DNA from: Fructobacillus cardui
Lineage (GTDB): Bacteria; Bacillota; Bacilli; Lactobacillales; Lactobacillaceae
Assembly (NCBI RefSeq): GCF_023218935.1
Contig: NZ_JAJIAL010000007.1
DNA length: 64,000 nt
Reading direction: 5' to 3' (one strand)
Numbering within the stretch: the stretch's first letter is position 1; every line of letters starts with the position of its first letter. The notes under the pieces are model-generated. The model did not search any database and was not told where the DNA came from. It was given only the letters and a program-made list of their open reading frames with translations. The translations under genes were made by a program, and so were the position numbers. This document shows positions 7,674 through 16,598 of this stretch, in pieces.

Positions 7674-8624
7674 ATGCAAAGCGTACTATCCTTGTCAAAG
7701 GCAACCATTAAGAAATGTCAGGACTACTATGCAGGTCACATGAAAGAATCAGCACCGGCTGGCGCACTCTTCCAGGCCCAAACAAATAAGACGACCATCA
7801 CAGCTTACCATTCCGGTAAAGTGCTCTTCCAAGGCAAAAATGCCAATCTAGAGTCAAACCGGTGGGCTGATCAGCAATTAGACCTCAGTAAAAAGGGTGA
7901 AAAAAGAGTCAAGGTACGACCCCAGCAGGATCAACCTGGCCAAAATCTTCCTGCTGGCTTTCAAAATTGGAGCGTCATCGGTTCGGATGAAGTTGGCGCC
8001 GGTGCCTACTTTGGTCCACTAACAACGGCGGCTGTTTATGTGCCACAGGACCAAAATGCTTGGGTCAAAAGCCTTGGTATCGCCGATTCGAAGACACTAA
8101 CTGACGAAAAAATTAAGGCCATGGCGCCTCAGATCATCGAACGCCTCCCCCACCACGTTGTCAACCTCATGCCGGATAAGTACAACCAATTGCAACAAAG
8201 CGGACAAAACGTTGTGGCCATGAAGGCCCTTTCGCACAACTTTGTTTTAGCAACCGTCCTCGGAAAAATCAGCCCGACAAAACCGGATGGCTTCTTAATT
8301 GACCAATTCGTCACGCCCAATTCTTATTTTCGCTATCTAAAAAAGAACCACCAGCAGCCAATCGTTGAAAATCAGGTCTACTTCACCACCAAGGGTGAGC
8401 GTTACCACCTAGCCGTCGCCGCGGCTTCTATTCTCGCCCGCTACGTCGAACTGATTTCAATGGCCGAACTGAGCCAGGAAGCCGGTATTCACCTACCAAT
8501 CGGTGCTGGTAAGGAAGCCGACCGCGTTGCTAGCCGCCTTATCAAAGAGGGAAAAGACTTGAACCACTTTGCCAAGGTCCACTTCGCCAACACCAAAAAG
8601 GCTGAAAAATTAGCCCGCGGGTGA
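7674..8624 (+). CDS. rnhC: Ribonuclease HIII
   Basis: 316 aa from ATG 7674 (AAGAAAGCGGG upstream); 33 extra in-frame codons before it overlap the promoter and are not expected to be translated. The N-terminal TBP-like substrate-binding domain typical of RNase HIII occupies about residues 1-90 (TTITAYHSGKVLFQG). The catalytic domain opens with SDEVGAGAYFGPL, whose D-E pair is active-site, followed by KTLTDEKIK and, near residue 230, the conserved AVAAASILAR. It cleaves the RNA strand of RNA-DNA hybrids in the cytoplasm. Genes for cvpA-mutS2 are divergent, the usual Firmicutes neighbourhood. Confidence 0.95.
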   Translation: MQSVLSLSKATIKKCQDYYAGHMKESAPAGALFQAQTNKTTITAYHSGKVLFQGKNANLESNRWADQQLDLSKKGEKRVKVRPQQDQPGQNLPAGFQNWSVIGSDEVGAGAYFGPLTTAAVYVPQDQNAWVKSLGIADSKTLTDEKIKAMAPQIIERLPHHVVNLMPDKYNQLQQSGQNVVAMKALSHNFVLATVLGKISPTKPDGFLIDQFVTPNSYFRYLKKNHQQPIVENQVYFTTKGERYHLAVAAASILARYVELISMAELSQEAGIHLPIGAGKEADRVASRLIKEGKDLNHFAKVHFANTKKAEKLARG

Positions 8625-8724
8625 GTTAATGCTAGTGAGCGTTAAAGGGTTCTAGGAACCCTCGGGCTCTTAAACCAAAACACTCCCCCAAAGCGACTCT
8701 ATTTCAAACCAAATTTTATTGATA

Positions 8725-8764
8725 AGAAAACCACTAAGCAGAATCACCTGCCTAGTGGTTTTCT
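8725..8764. terminator. Bidirectional terminator rnhC / YtxH-like gene
   Basis: AAGAAAACCACTA pairs with TAGTGGTTTTCTT, with an inner GCAG/CTGC extension, between convergent rnhC and the gene ending at 8765. A second small hairpin, GGGTTCTAGGAACCC, lies upstream at about 8648-8662. Confidence 0.85.
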
Positions 8765-9070
8765 TTACTTGTCATCGTTTAAGGACAAGTCGTGTTCACT
8801 AATTTCAATATCATTGCGGTCCTGATCTTCCTGATCAACCACTTGGTTCGCCAATTCTACTTTCTTAGCAGCCAAGGTTTCCTTGGCTTTCGAAACATAG
8901 GGCGCCAAATTGTCTTGAACGCGACTAGCAGCCTGCTTCGCTTGGTCGGCCTTGGCCTGAACCTTTTCTTTGAGTTCATCCTTTTGTTCTTCATGCATCA
9001 ACTTGTAGGCCGCAGTAACACCAAGACCAAACAAGAAACCAGCAAAAATGCCATTCGTTGCTTTTGACAT
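8765..9070 (-). CDS. YtxH-like protein
   Basis: 101 aa. A single N-terminal hydrophobic segment (GIFAGFLFGLGVTAAYKLM, about residues 7-25) with a glycine pattern typical of YtxH-like proteins is followed by a long charged amphipathic helix rich in Lys/Ala/Gln (residues 28-75) and an acidic tail. Members are small stress-associated, membrane-anchored proteins of unknown biochemical role. The start at ATG 9070 has GGAGG. It lies 13 bp after a DUF948 gene; this YtxH-DUF948 pairing is common in Lactobacillales and suggests a shared envelope role. Confidence 0.8.
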   Translation of the reverse strand: MSKATNGIFAGFLFGLGVTAAYKLMHEEQKDELKEKVQAKADQAKQAASRVQDNLAPYVSKAKETLAAKKVELANQVVDQEDQDRNDIEISEHDLSLNDDK

Positions 9071-9083
9071 AGCAATTCCTCCG

Positions 9084-9458
9084 TTACTTTTTATTTTTTT
9101 TAGAAAAGAGACCGAAAACCTTCGACAATGCTAACGTAGCACCAGCCTTTGAGATTGTCCCCATCCCTGCTAAGTTATTTGATGCCTTGCGAACCGAACC
9201 ATTCAAATCGGAAACTGTCTGCGATAAATCAGCAGCAGCCTGAACAGTAACGTCTAGCGTCGCCATCTTATCGTTGACATCATCCAACAACATGTTTGTG
9301 TTCGCCAAGACCTCGTTAGAAGAGCGGGCGATGGTATCGATATCAGTTGTCAAGATGCTGACCGATCGGGTTAATCGCAACAAAAAAATACCGATAAAAA
9401 CAACCAAAAGCAAAAATGCTAAGGCAAAAATTAAAATTGAAAGTTCTCCAATAGTCAT
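9084..9458 (-). CDS. DUF948 domain protein
   Basis: 124 aa. An N-terminal transmembrane segment (about residues 7-27) is followed by an amphipathic coiled-coil region with heptad-like V/L spacing (residues 32-95), the pattern of DUF948. A short basic tail (FSKKNKK) closes the protein. The start at ATG 9458 has AGAGGAG, though about 12 bases upstream. It is probably cotranscribed with the YtxH-like gene. Function unknown; a membrane-tethered coiled coil acting at the envelope is the reasonable inference. Confidence 0.8.
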   Translation of the reverse strand: MTIGELSILIFALAFLLLVVFIGIFLLRLTRSVSILTTDIDTIARSSNEVLANTNMLLDDVNDKMATLDVTVQAAADLSQTVSDLNGSVRKASNNLAGMGTISKAGATLALSKVFGLFSKKNKK

Positions 9459-9564
9459 AAAGTGAGATTCTCCTCTCGTTTCAATAAAGGACAGGTGATT
9501 TGCTCTTATTGTAGCAGACTTGAAACATTATTGCAGGCTCAGACCTTAATTTAGTCCCTCAAAT

Positions 9565-9586
9565 AAAAAAGCCCCAAAGGGCTTTT
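9565..9586 (-). terminator. rny terminator
   Basis: On the minus strand, GCCC-TTTG-GGGC followed by six T, three bases after the rny stop codon. Confidence 0.8.
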
Positions 9587-9588
9587 CA

Positions 9589-11145
9589 TTAACGAGCGTA
9601 ATCAACTGCTCTCGTTTCTCGAACAACTGTCACCTTCACGTGACCAGGATATTCGAGTTGTTCCTCGACTTCGGCCTTAATATCATGGGCCAAAACCGTT
9701 GCTTGAATGTCGGTCACCTTTGAAGGCTCAACAATCACGCGAACTTCGCGACCAGCTTGAATAGCATAGGCTGATTTAACACCCTGATAACCATCCGCAA
9801 TATTTTCAAGGTCGGTCAGACGCTTCACGTAGTTTTCAAGCGATTCTGATCGAGCACCTGGACGAGCAGCAGAAATTGCATCCGCAGCTGCGACCAAGTC
9901 CGCTAGTGGTGAAATTGCCTCCGTATCGCCGTGGTGGGCGGCAATGGCATTCACAACCACTGGCTTTTCCTGATATTTCTCAGCTAAGCGAACGCCTAGT
10001 TCTACGTGAGAACCTTCAACTTCCGCATCAACAGTCTTACCAATATCATGTAAGAGACCAGCACGCTTTGCTTGTGCAACATCCATTTTAAATTCGGCAG
10101 CCATCAAACCGGTAATCTTCGCCACTTCAATTGAGTGTTGCAAGACGTTTTGTCCGTATGATGTCCGATAATTCATTCGACCAATTAACTTAATTAAGTC
10201 TGGGTGTAGGCCACGCAGTCCTAGTTCAAAGACAGCTTCCTCACCCTTTTGGCGAATATTTTCATCCATTTGGCGACGCGCCTTTTCAACAGCTTCTTCA
10301 ATCTTAGCTGGGTTAATGCGCCCGTCAGAAATCAGAGCCTCTAAGGCGTTTTTAGCAATTTGGCGACGCAGGGGGTCAAACCCTGACAAGACAACCGACT
10401 CTGGCGTATCATCGATAATCAAATCAATCCCAGTCAATGCCTCAAGCGTCCGAATGTTGCGGCCTTCACGACCAATAATCCGACCCTTCATCTCCTCACC
10501 AGGTAAGTTCACAACGGAAACCGTGACATCTGAAACGGTGTCAGCAGCCGAACGCTGGATAGCTTCCACTACCACGTTCCTTGCCCGCTTTTCGCCTTCG
10601 CTTTTAGCATCAATTTCATACTCTTGAATCAAAGCTGCTCGTTCACGATCCAACTGAGCACTCGTTTCGGCTAAGATTTGATCCTTGGCCTGTTCTCGAG
10701 TCAATGCCGCAATTTCCTGCAACTTCTCTTCCTGTGCAGTCAAAATAGCCTGTGCAGCATCAGCCTTTTTTGTGGCTTCTGCTAATTGGCTTTGTACCTG
10801 GTTCTCTTTTTGAATCAGCGAAGCATCTCGCTGGTTCAAAGTTGCGTCTTTTTGATCCAAAGTATCTGTCCGATCCTGCAGACGACTTTCTTGGGCCTCG
10901 ACCTTTTTTTCCCGACCTGACAGTGATTCAATCACTTCATGACGGTACTTTTGGACCAAGTCCTTTGCGTCAACTTCTGCATCCCGTTTGATACTTTTGG
11001 CTTCATCATTTGCTTGTTTTAAAATGTTTGCTGCAACCTGCTTGGCGCTATTGAAACGCATCTTGTCTAAGATTTGTTTTACAAAGTAGCCACCAGCCAA
11101 GCCGATTATCAAAGCAAAGAATGCTGAAATAATAATCATACCCAT
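9589..11145 (-). CDS. rny: Ribonuclease Y
   Basis: 518 aa, normal length. An N-terminal membrane anchor (about residues 3-25, MIIISAFFALIIGLAGGYF) is followed by a long coiled coil (about 30-200). The KH domain contains the GREGRNIRTLE loop near residue 225. The HD domain has the metal-binding LLHDIGK near residue 367. RNase Y is the main endonuclease that initiates mRNA decay in Firmicutes, acting at the inner face of the membrane. The start ATG 11145 follows AAGGAAG. It is monocistronic by appearance: its own terminator follows, and 207 bp separate it from smpB. That upstream gap is AT-rich and otherwise holds only the smpB terminator. Confidence 0.97.
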   Translation of the reverse strand: MGMIIISAFFALIIGLAGGYFVKQILDKMRFNSAKQVAANILKQANDEAKSIKRDAEVDAKDLVQKYRHEVIESLSGREKKVEAQESRLQDRTDTLDQKDATLNQRDASLIQKENQVQSQLAEATKKADAAQAILTAQEEKLQEIAALTREQAKDQILAETSAQLDRERAALIQEYEIDAKSEGEKRARNVVVEAIQRSAADTVSDVTVSVVNLPGEEMKGRIIGREGRNIRTLEALTGIDLIIDDTPESVVLSGFDPLRRQIAKNALEALISDGRINPAKIEEAVEKARRQMDENIRQKGEEAVFELGLRGLHPDLIKLIGRMNYRTSYGQNVLQHSIEVAKITGLMAAEFKMDVAQAKRAGLLHDIGKTVDAEVEGSHVELGVRLAEKYQEKPVVVNAIAAHHGDTEAISPLADLVAAADAISAARPGARSESLENYVKRLTDLENIADGYQGVKSAYAIQAGREVRVIVEPSKVTDIQATVLAHDIKAEVEEQLEYPGHVKVTVVRETRAVDYAR

Positions 11146-11308
11146 CGTATTTTCTTCCTTTCAGCAGTGAATTTTTTCAATTCACAATTCTAGTATAGAC
11201 AAAAATAGTCTTTGGGTCAATTAGAAAAGAGAATGTCTTTTTCTTGTTTTTTTAAATAAAATATTTAAAAAATCTTCGATAAAATCAAAACAAAAGCACA
11301 ATTAATGA

Positions 11309-11349
11309 AAACAGGTCTGTTCTTAAATGCCACAAGAACAGACCTGTTA
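11309..11349 (-). terminator. Terminator after smpB
   Basis: A 15-bp perfect stem (AACAGGTCTGTTCTT and its complement) with a 9-nt loop, directly after the smpB stop codon; the downstream side on the minus strand is T-rich. Confidence 0.85.
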
Positions 11350-11352
11350 TGC

Positions 11353-11817
11353 TTAATTTTTAAAACGACGATTTAAATCTCGTTCCTGGTCGCGCTTTTT
11401 AATTGATTGGCGCTTGTCATATTGCTTTTTTCCACGACCAACACCAATTAAAACCTTGGCAAAACCACGCTTCAGATAAACCTTCAACGGCACAATGGTT
11501 ACCCCAGGTTCCTTCCCCAACCCGTTCAATCGGGCAATTTGTTTTTTGTGCAAAAGTAGCACCCGGTTGCGTAAAGGATCAACGTTAAATTGATTACCAT
11601 TTTCATAGGCCGCAATATGAACATTGGTGAGGATTGCTTGACCATTGTTGATAGTCACAAAACCATCCCCAATCGTAATTTGACCGGCTCGAACTGATTT
11701 AATCTCGGTTCCGGTCAAAACAACCCCGGCCTCCAGGGTTTCTTCAATCGCATAGTTAAAGCGAGCCTTGCGGTTCTGCGCCAGGGCTGGATCGTCTTTG
11801 CTTTTCTTTTTGTCCAT
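11353..11817 (-). CDS. smpB: SsrA-binding protein SmpB
   Basis: 154 aa from ATG 11817 (AGAAGGGACG upstream). Conserved features: AQNRKARFNY near residue 15, the beta-barrel segment GVVLTGTEIKSVRAG, and the basic C-terminal tail KKQYDKRQSIKKRDQERDLNRR that enters the ribosomal decoding site. SmpB delivers tmRNA to stalled ribosomes for trans-translation. It lies 31 bp downstream of rnr, and RNase R degrades the non-stop mRNA in the same rescue pathway; the order secG-rnr-smpB is conserved in Firmicutes. No tmRNA gene was seen in the window. Confidence 0.96.
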   Translation of the reverse strand: MDKKKSKDDPALAQNRKARFNYAIEETLEAGVVLTGTEIKSVRAGQITIGDGFVTINNGQAILTNVHIAAYENGNQFNVDPLRNRVLLLHKKQIARLNGLGKEPGVTIVPLKVYLKRGFAKVLIGVGRGKKQYDKRQSIKKRDQERDLNRRFKN

Positions 11818-11848
11818 CCGGCGTCCCTTCTGCAAGTTTTAAAACTGC

Positions 11849-14338
11849 TTACTTTCGATGGTTAACCTTAAATTGGTGTCTACCGTTACTTGAGCCATTC
11901 TTTTGTTGGCCTGGTTTGGGTGAGCGACTCGAGTTATGACCACTAGCACTACGATTACCACCATGGTTGCGTTGTTGGCTACCAGCTGAGTTCTGACCGT
12001 TCTGTCCGCCATGATGACGGTTATCGGAACGGTTATTTGAACCATGACCGTTCGACTTCTGGTTAGAGCCGTTCCCATGACCAGCCCCCTTATTCTGGCC
12101 ACCACGACGGTTGCCACGACCATTGCGGTCACGGCCAAACTTACCCTGATTTTGTTGTGGTACCCGAATATCGGTTGTGGGTGCTTCCTCAGGATTCAAG
12201 AGCACAAAGTCAACGGTTGATTCTTCCTTATTGGCACGAATGACCTTGATTTTGACCTTTTGCCCGATTTGGAAAATATGGTGCTTTGACCGACCAATTA
12301 AAGCGGCATGCTTTTCATCGTACTCATAGTGGTCGTCCGTTAGGTTCGAGATATGAACCAAACCTTCGACTGTGTTTTCCAAAGAAACAAAGAGGCCAAA
12401 CTTAAGGGCAGCATTGACGACACCAGCAAATTCCATGCCAACCTTGTCTTCCATATACTCGGCCTTTTTCATCGAATCGACTAATCGTTCCGTATCGATG
12501 GCCCGACGTTCACGGGTTGACGTATCAATCCCGATTTGTCCCAATGAAGAAGCATACTTTTCTTGCGCTTCAGCACCCGTTCCATTCTTGGCATACCACT
12601 TAATCAATCGGTGAACAGTCAAATCAGGGTAACGACGAATTGGTGACGTGTAGTGCGTATAGTAATCAGCACCAAGACCAAAGTGGCCCAGCGGTTCCGG
12701 TGAATACTTGGCCTGCTTCATTGCTCGCAGCATCATCGTTGAAATCATTTGCTCTGCTGGATCATCTTTCACTTGCTCCATCAAGGTTTGCAACATCATT
12801 GGCGTGACCTTAGCCGGATCGCCTTTAACAGGGTGTCCCAAAGCCTTACTAAATTCGAAGAAGGACTGTGCACGTTCTTCATCAGGCACTTCGTGAATTC
12901 GATAAAGGAATGGTACCTTCAGACGGTCATAATGTTCAGCCACCGTTTCATTGGCCGCCAACATGAATGATTCAATCATTCGTTCAGCTGTTCCTCGTTC
13001 GCGGACAACCACGTCAATTGCCTTCCCGTTTTCATCAACAACAATTGAGGCTTCTGGCGTATCGAATTCAATGGCACCACGGCGAACACGCTTTTGATAC
13101 AAAATTTGATGTAACTCACCCATTTGATCAAACATGTCAGTCAAACCGCTATACTCTTCTCGGGTCTTATCATCCCCGGCCAAGATTTCGTTCACGGCCG
13201 TATAGGTCATTCGTGCATGAGAACGAATGACTGATTGCTTAATTTCATGCTTCACAACCTGGCCTTCGCGGTTAATTTCCATTTCCACGGACATAGCCAA
13301 ACGATTGACATCTGGGTTTAAAGAAGCAATCCCATTTGACAATTTTTGCGGCAACATTGGAATCACACGGTCTGTCAAATAGACAGACGTTCCCCGGTTG
13401 TAAGCTTCCTTATCAATGGCTGAACCAGGACGCACATAGTGAGAAACATCTGCAATATGGACACCAAGGTGGTAGTTACCGTTATCCGTTTTCCAGACTA
13501 CGACAGCATCGTCAATATCCTTGGTGTCGGCACCATCAATCGTTACCAATGGTTGGTCAGTAATATCCTGACGGCCTTGATAATCTTCTTCCAACACTTC
13601 ATTTGGAATCGCATCGGCCTCAGCCATGACCTCATCAGGAAAGTAGTTCGGTACCTTCTTATTTTCAACAATTTGCATGATATCCATGCCGGGTTCGTTT
13701 TCATAACCCAAAACCTGGGTCACGGAAACCAAAAGTTGCTTAGGGTGAACACGGTCAGCAAAGCGGTCGACTTCTGCCACCACTACCTGGCCATCGTGCA
13801 ATTCTAAGCCATCCTTAGCTTTTTGCACCAAAACCTGATAGGAGCCCGCCTTCTTATCGTTTAAACGAATTTGACCCAGGGCACCCTCTTGTTGTGAACC
13901 TGCCGTATAAATGCCAACAAGGCGTTGGTAGGCATGGTCAATAATTTCTTCAACGTGGCCTTCAGGACCACGGTCCTCAGACTGTGCCGGTTTCACCATC
14001 GAAACGCGAACAGTATCGCCTTGCATTGCCTGCCCAGTATTGTCGGGAGCGATAAAGTAGTCGGGTAAGTTTTCATCATAGCGGACAAAGCCAAAGCCCT
14101 TATCATTGGCCTTAAATTCACCCTCAATTTCACCGCTTACTGCTTGGTATTGATAGGCATCGCCCACCCGCTTAGCCGTCTTAAAAACGACCATTTGGTC
14201 CAAGACCCCAACTACCTGTCTGTAACCGGCTGCATCATTCATGCGCAGACCGTCAGCCAAGTTTTGTGCCGTAAAGGCCTGAGTTGAATTGGCCTTCAAA
14301 AAGCCCGCGATTTGTTCTTTTAATTGTTTTAATTCCAT
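11849..14338 (-). CDS. rnr: Ribonuclease R
   Basis: 829 aa. Order: a winged-helix N-terminus, two cold-shock domains (for example GFGFVRYDENLPDYFI near residue 85), the RNB exonuclease domain with TIDGADTKDIDDAV (catalytic aspartates near residues 270-280) and RRYPDLTVHR, then an S1 domain (EFAGVVNAALKFGLFVS, about 640-715). The tail from about 735 to the end is low complexity, built from Gly, Asn, Gln, Ser, Arg and His, longer than the Lys-rich tail of E. coli RNase R. It is a processive 3'-5' exoribonuclease that unwinds structured RNA. The likely start ATG 14338 has AGGAG 15 bases upstream, which is far. Confidence 0.95.
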   Translation of the reverse strand: MELKQLKEQIAGFLKANSTQAFTAQNLADGLRMNDAAGYRQVVGVLDQMVVFKTAKRVGDAYQYQAVSGEIEGEFKANDKGFGFVRYDENLPDYFIAPDNTGQAMQGDTVRVSMVKPAQSEDRGPEGHVEEIIDHAYQRLVGIYTAGSQQEGALGQIRLNDKKAGSYQVLVQKAKDGLELHDGQVVVAEVDRFADRVHPKQLLVSVTQVLGYENEPGMDIMQIVENKKVPNYFPDEVMAEADAIPNEVLEEDYQGRQDITDQPLVTIDGADTKDIDDAVVVWKTDNGNYHLGVHIADVSHYVRPGSAIDKEAYNRGTSVYLTDRVIPMLPQKLSNGIASLNPDVNRLAMSVEMEINREGQVVKHEIKQSVIRSHARMTYTAVNEILAGDDKTREEYSGLTDMFDQMGELHQILYQKRVRRGAIEFDTPEASIVVDENGKAIDVVVRERGTAERMIESFMLAANETVAEHYDRLKVPFLYRIHEVPDEERAQSFFEFSKALGHPVKGDPAKVTPMMLQTLMEQVKDDPAEQMISTMMLRAMKQAKYSPEPLGHFGLGADYYTHYTSPIRRYPDLTVHRLIKWYAKNGTGAEAQEKYASSLGQIGIDTSTRERRAIDTERLVDSMKKAEYMEDKVGMEFAGVVNAALKFGLFVSLENTVEGLVHISNLTDDHYEYDEKHAALIGRSKHHIFQIGQKVKIKVIRANKEESTVDFVLLNPEEAPTTDIRVPQQNQGKFGRDRNGRGNRRGGQNKGAGHGNGSNQKSNGHGSNNRSDNRHHGGQNGQNSAGSQQRNHGGNRSASGHNSSRSPKPGQQKNGSSNGRHQFKVNHRK

Positions 14339-14371
14339 TATTTTCTTAATGTTCTCCTAAAAATGGTAAAT

Positions 14372-14401
14372 AAAAAATCAGTCTACAAAAAAGTAAACTG
14401 A
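14372..14401 (-). terminator. Terminator after secG
   Basis: On the minus strand, TCAGTTTAC pairs with GTAGACTGA (one G-T pair) and is followed by TTTTTTATTT. It lies between secG and rnr, so at least part of rnr expression needs read-through or its own promoter. Confidence 0.75.
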
Positions 14402-14409
14402 CCTTTCAA

Positions 14410-14646
14410 TTAATGAGCGGCAATATACATCAAGGCCAAGGCAATAATGAACCAGATGGCTCCCAAAATGGTTGTTGCCCGACGCAACACGGCTTCAAAA
14501 CCGCGTGACTTTCGCTCGGTAAATAAATCGGCTGCTCCACCAGACAAAGCTGACAAAGCATCCTGTTGTTTGCTTGGCTGCATCATGACTGTCACGACTA
14601 ACAGAAAACCGACAACCAGCAAAAGGATGGTGAGAATATTCGTCAC
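14410..14646 (-). CDS. secG: Preprotein translocase subunit SecG
   Basis: 78 aa if translation starts at GTG 14646, which has GGAGG eight bases upstream; this matches the usual SecG length better than a GTG five codons earlier. Two membrane segments (about residues 3-23 and 55-75) flank the conserved cytoplasmic loop MQPSKQQDALSALSGGAADLF. SecG assists SecYE during export. The conserved order secG-rnr-smpB supports the call. Confidence 0.92.
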   Translation of the reverse strand: MTNILTILLLVVGFLLVVTVMMQPSKQQDALSALSGGAADLFTERKSRGFEAVLRRATTILGAIWFIIALALMYIAAH

Positions 14647-14698
14647 AATGACCGCCTCCACTCGCTATTTCATATTTCTTAGTATAGCAGAACTTGCC

Positions 14699-15472
14699 TT
14701 AATTTCCAAGGCTCAGCCGGAACATCAAGATTCCTCCAGCCACGGCTACGTTCAATGATTCTGCTTCACCCAAAATTGGAATGTAGAGGTTAGCCGTTGT
14801 CTTCTTGGCGAATTCAGGGTTAATGCCCTGACCTTCATTTCCAACAATCAAAGCACCCGCCGACAACCCTTGAATTTCTTGGTATGGCTTGGCTTCCTCA
14901 TTCAATTCGGAACCGTAAACGGGCAAGTTATTGTCTTCAAAAGCAGCAATCCAATCGTTTAGGTCCCCCTGCAAAACTTCCAAATGGAAGTGTGAACCTT
15001 GCATAGCACGAACAACCTTCGGCGCATAGGCATCAGCAGTTCCTTCACCCAAAACAACTCCCTTAAAGCCAGCAGCATCCGCTGTTCGGATTAAGGTCCC
15101 AACGTTTCCTGGATCTTGGATGGCATCTAAGAAGAGCCAAAGTCCATCATGGACATAGGCAGGATCAAAAGTCTTTTCAGGTAAGGTTACTTCGGCAAAG
15201 ATTCCCTGTGGCGTCTTTGACCCAGCAATATGGGCAGCAACTTCCTTTGAAATTTCAAAGGCGGGCACACCATGGGGAACATCTGGCAAGTGTTCTGCCA
15301 TCTGCTCTTCTGTTGCCATGATAGCGTGGAACTTTGCCCCCGCTTTGATGGCTTCCTGCACCAGGTGCCAGCCATCAAGCAAGTAAGTCTTTTGCTCAAG
15401 CCGTCCCTTTTTTGTGGCTAACTTGGCCCAAGCTTTCACTTTGGCATTTTGTTTGGATAAAATTCGTTCCAT
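14699..15472 (-). CDS. RNA 2'-O-methyltransferase, TrmH/SpoU family
   Basis: 257 aa. The N-terminal substrate-binding domain (KVKAWAKLATKKGR, YLLDGWHLVQEAI) resembles the L30e-like domain of rRNA methyltransferases. The C-terminal SPOUT domain has its three motifs: QDPGNVGTLIRTADAAGF near residue 120, IVGNEGQGI near 212, and IPILGEAESLNVAVAGGI near 234, which form the knot that binds SAM. The closest named type is B. subtilis YsgA, a probable 23S rRNA ribose methylase. The modified nucleotide cannot be read from sequence. The ATG 15472 has AAAGGA. yidC lies 17 bp upstream, a pairing also seen in relatives. Confidence 0.9.
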   Translation of the reverse strand: MERILSKQNAKVKAWAKLATKKGRLEQKTYLLDGWHLVQEAIKAGAKFHAIMATEEQMAEHLPDVPHGVPAFEISKEVAAHIAGSKTPQGIFAEVTLPEKTFDPAYVHDGLWLFLDAIQDPGNVGTLIRTADAAGFKGVVLGEGTADAYAPKVVRAMQGSHFHLEVLQGDLNDWIAAFEDNNLPVYGSELNEEAKPYQEIQGLSAGALIVGNEGQGINPEFAKKTTANLYIPILGEAESLNVAVAGGILMFRLSLGN

Positions 15473-15489
15473 TATATGTCCTTTATTAA

Positions 15490-16437
15490 TTATTTCTCGT
15501 TCCGGCGTTGTTGCTTGCCGGCATTTCGTGGGCCAGATTGTTGGCTCTTGTCATCATCTGTTACATCTCGAGGGCGCAAATCTTCGGGGCGAACACGATT
15601 CTGATTTCTCCCAAAGGCAGCGGAAGCTGGTTGGCTCAACAAATCATCGGCACCCTTTTTAAGAACAAAGTTCTTATCCACGTCATCCTCTAACTTAGCA
15701 TACATCAAATGCACGATGAATGCTTGCAAAACAACAGTAATTCCACCAACAATAAAGTAAAGACCCAAGGCCCCAGATGAAATCAGAGTAATCCCAGCAA
15801 TCATTACTGGTGAAATCCACAGCATCTGTCCGGCTGTCTTCTTTTGTTCAGCTGGCATGTGGATCAATGACAAGTATGCTTGAGCCGCATAAATCACAAA
15901 GACGACCAGCGACAGCAAGATTTCAGGCTTTGACAAAGGTAAACCAAAGAAGGTAGCCGTCTTCAAGCCATCGGCGTGTTGGATAGCCAGGTACAAACCA
16001 GAGAAGATTGGCAATTGAATGGCCATCGTCAACCAGGAAATCCCGCCGGTCATCGAAACACCATTCTCACGGTACAAGGACATTGAAGCCATTGAAGCCG
16101 CCTGCTGCTCTTCTGCCGTCTTGGCACCCTTCACAGCCGCTTGAACCTTTTCCAATTCTGGTCGCAACTTTTCCATCTTTAATGATGACTTTGTCGTGTT
16201 AATTTGTTGGTTAACAAAAATTGGCAACAGGATTAAACGAATAATCGCCGTTAAGATAATAATGGCCCAACCAATGGCGTTGACACCGCCAACCCATTTG
16301 GCAATCTCCGTCAAAATATGGGCAATTGGTGTCGAAACAAACCGATACATTCGGCCATGAACGCCGTAACCACCGGTCATTAAGTAGATATCTAACAGGA
16401 CAAACAAAATCGTGAATGTCCGCTTTGCTGATTTCAT
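15490..16437 (-). CDS. yidC: Membrane protein insertase YidC/Oxa1 (YidC2 type)
   Basis: 315 aa. An N-terminal hydrophobic segment is followed by the Oxa1 core with five membrane spans (about residues 55-270), including IGWAIIILTAIIRLILLP, where Arg is the conserved groove residue. A cytoplasmic charged hairpin (KMEKLRPELEKVQ) and a basic, Gln/Arg-rich tail of about 40 residues complete it; the tail suits ribosome contact in Gram-positive YidC2. It inserts and folds membrane proteins alone or with SecYEG. The N-terminal segment lacks the lipobox cysteine found in many Gram-positive YidC proteins (here LMTGGYG). Start ATG 16437 has AGAGG. Confidence 0.94.
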   Translation of the reverse strand: MKSAKRTFTILFVLLDIYLMTGGYGVHGRMYRFVSTPIAHILTEIAKWVGGVNAIGWAIIILTAIIRLILLPIFVNQQINTTKSSLKMEKLRPELEKVQAAVKGAKTAEEQQAASMASMSLYRENGVSMTGGISWLTMAIQLPIFSGLYLAIQHADGLKTATFFGLPLSKPEILLSLVVFVIYAAQAYLSLIHMPAEQKKTAGQMLWISPVMIAGITLISSGALGLYFIVGGITVVLQAFIVHLMYAKLEDDVDKNFVLKKGADDLLSQPASAAFGRNQNRVRPEDLRPRDVTDDDKSQQSGPRNAGKQQRRNEK

Positions 16438-16524
16438 GAAAAAATTCCTCTTTTAATAATTTAATTAGTCTTAAACATTATAACAAGAATGTTCGCGAAA
16501 AACTGTCTTTTCTGAAAGCAAATA

Positions 16525-16598
16525 AAAAGACTAGTTCGTCGATACGCCAGAACTCCCAAAATTGGAAGTTAATAGCAAATCAGCCAATCAGTCTTTTT
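16525..16598 (-). terminator. Branched inverted-repeat structure at end of the kinase gene
   Basis: Outer arms AAAAAGACT (16525-16533) and AGTCTTTTT (16590-16598) enclose an inner, nearly perfect palindrome (AACTCCCAAAATTGGAAGTT, about 16550-16569). The outer arm overlaps the kinase stop codon. The T run on the minus strand suggests a terminator, but the 56-nt enclosed domain is larger than usual. Confidence 0.45.
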
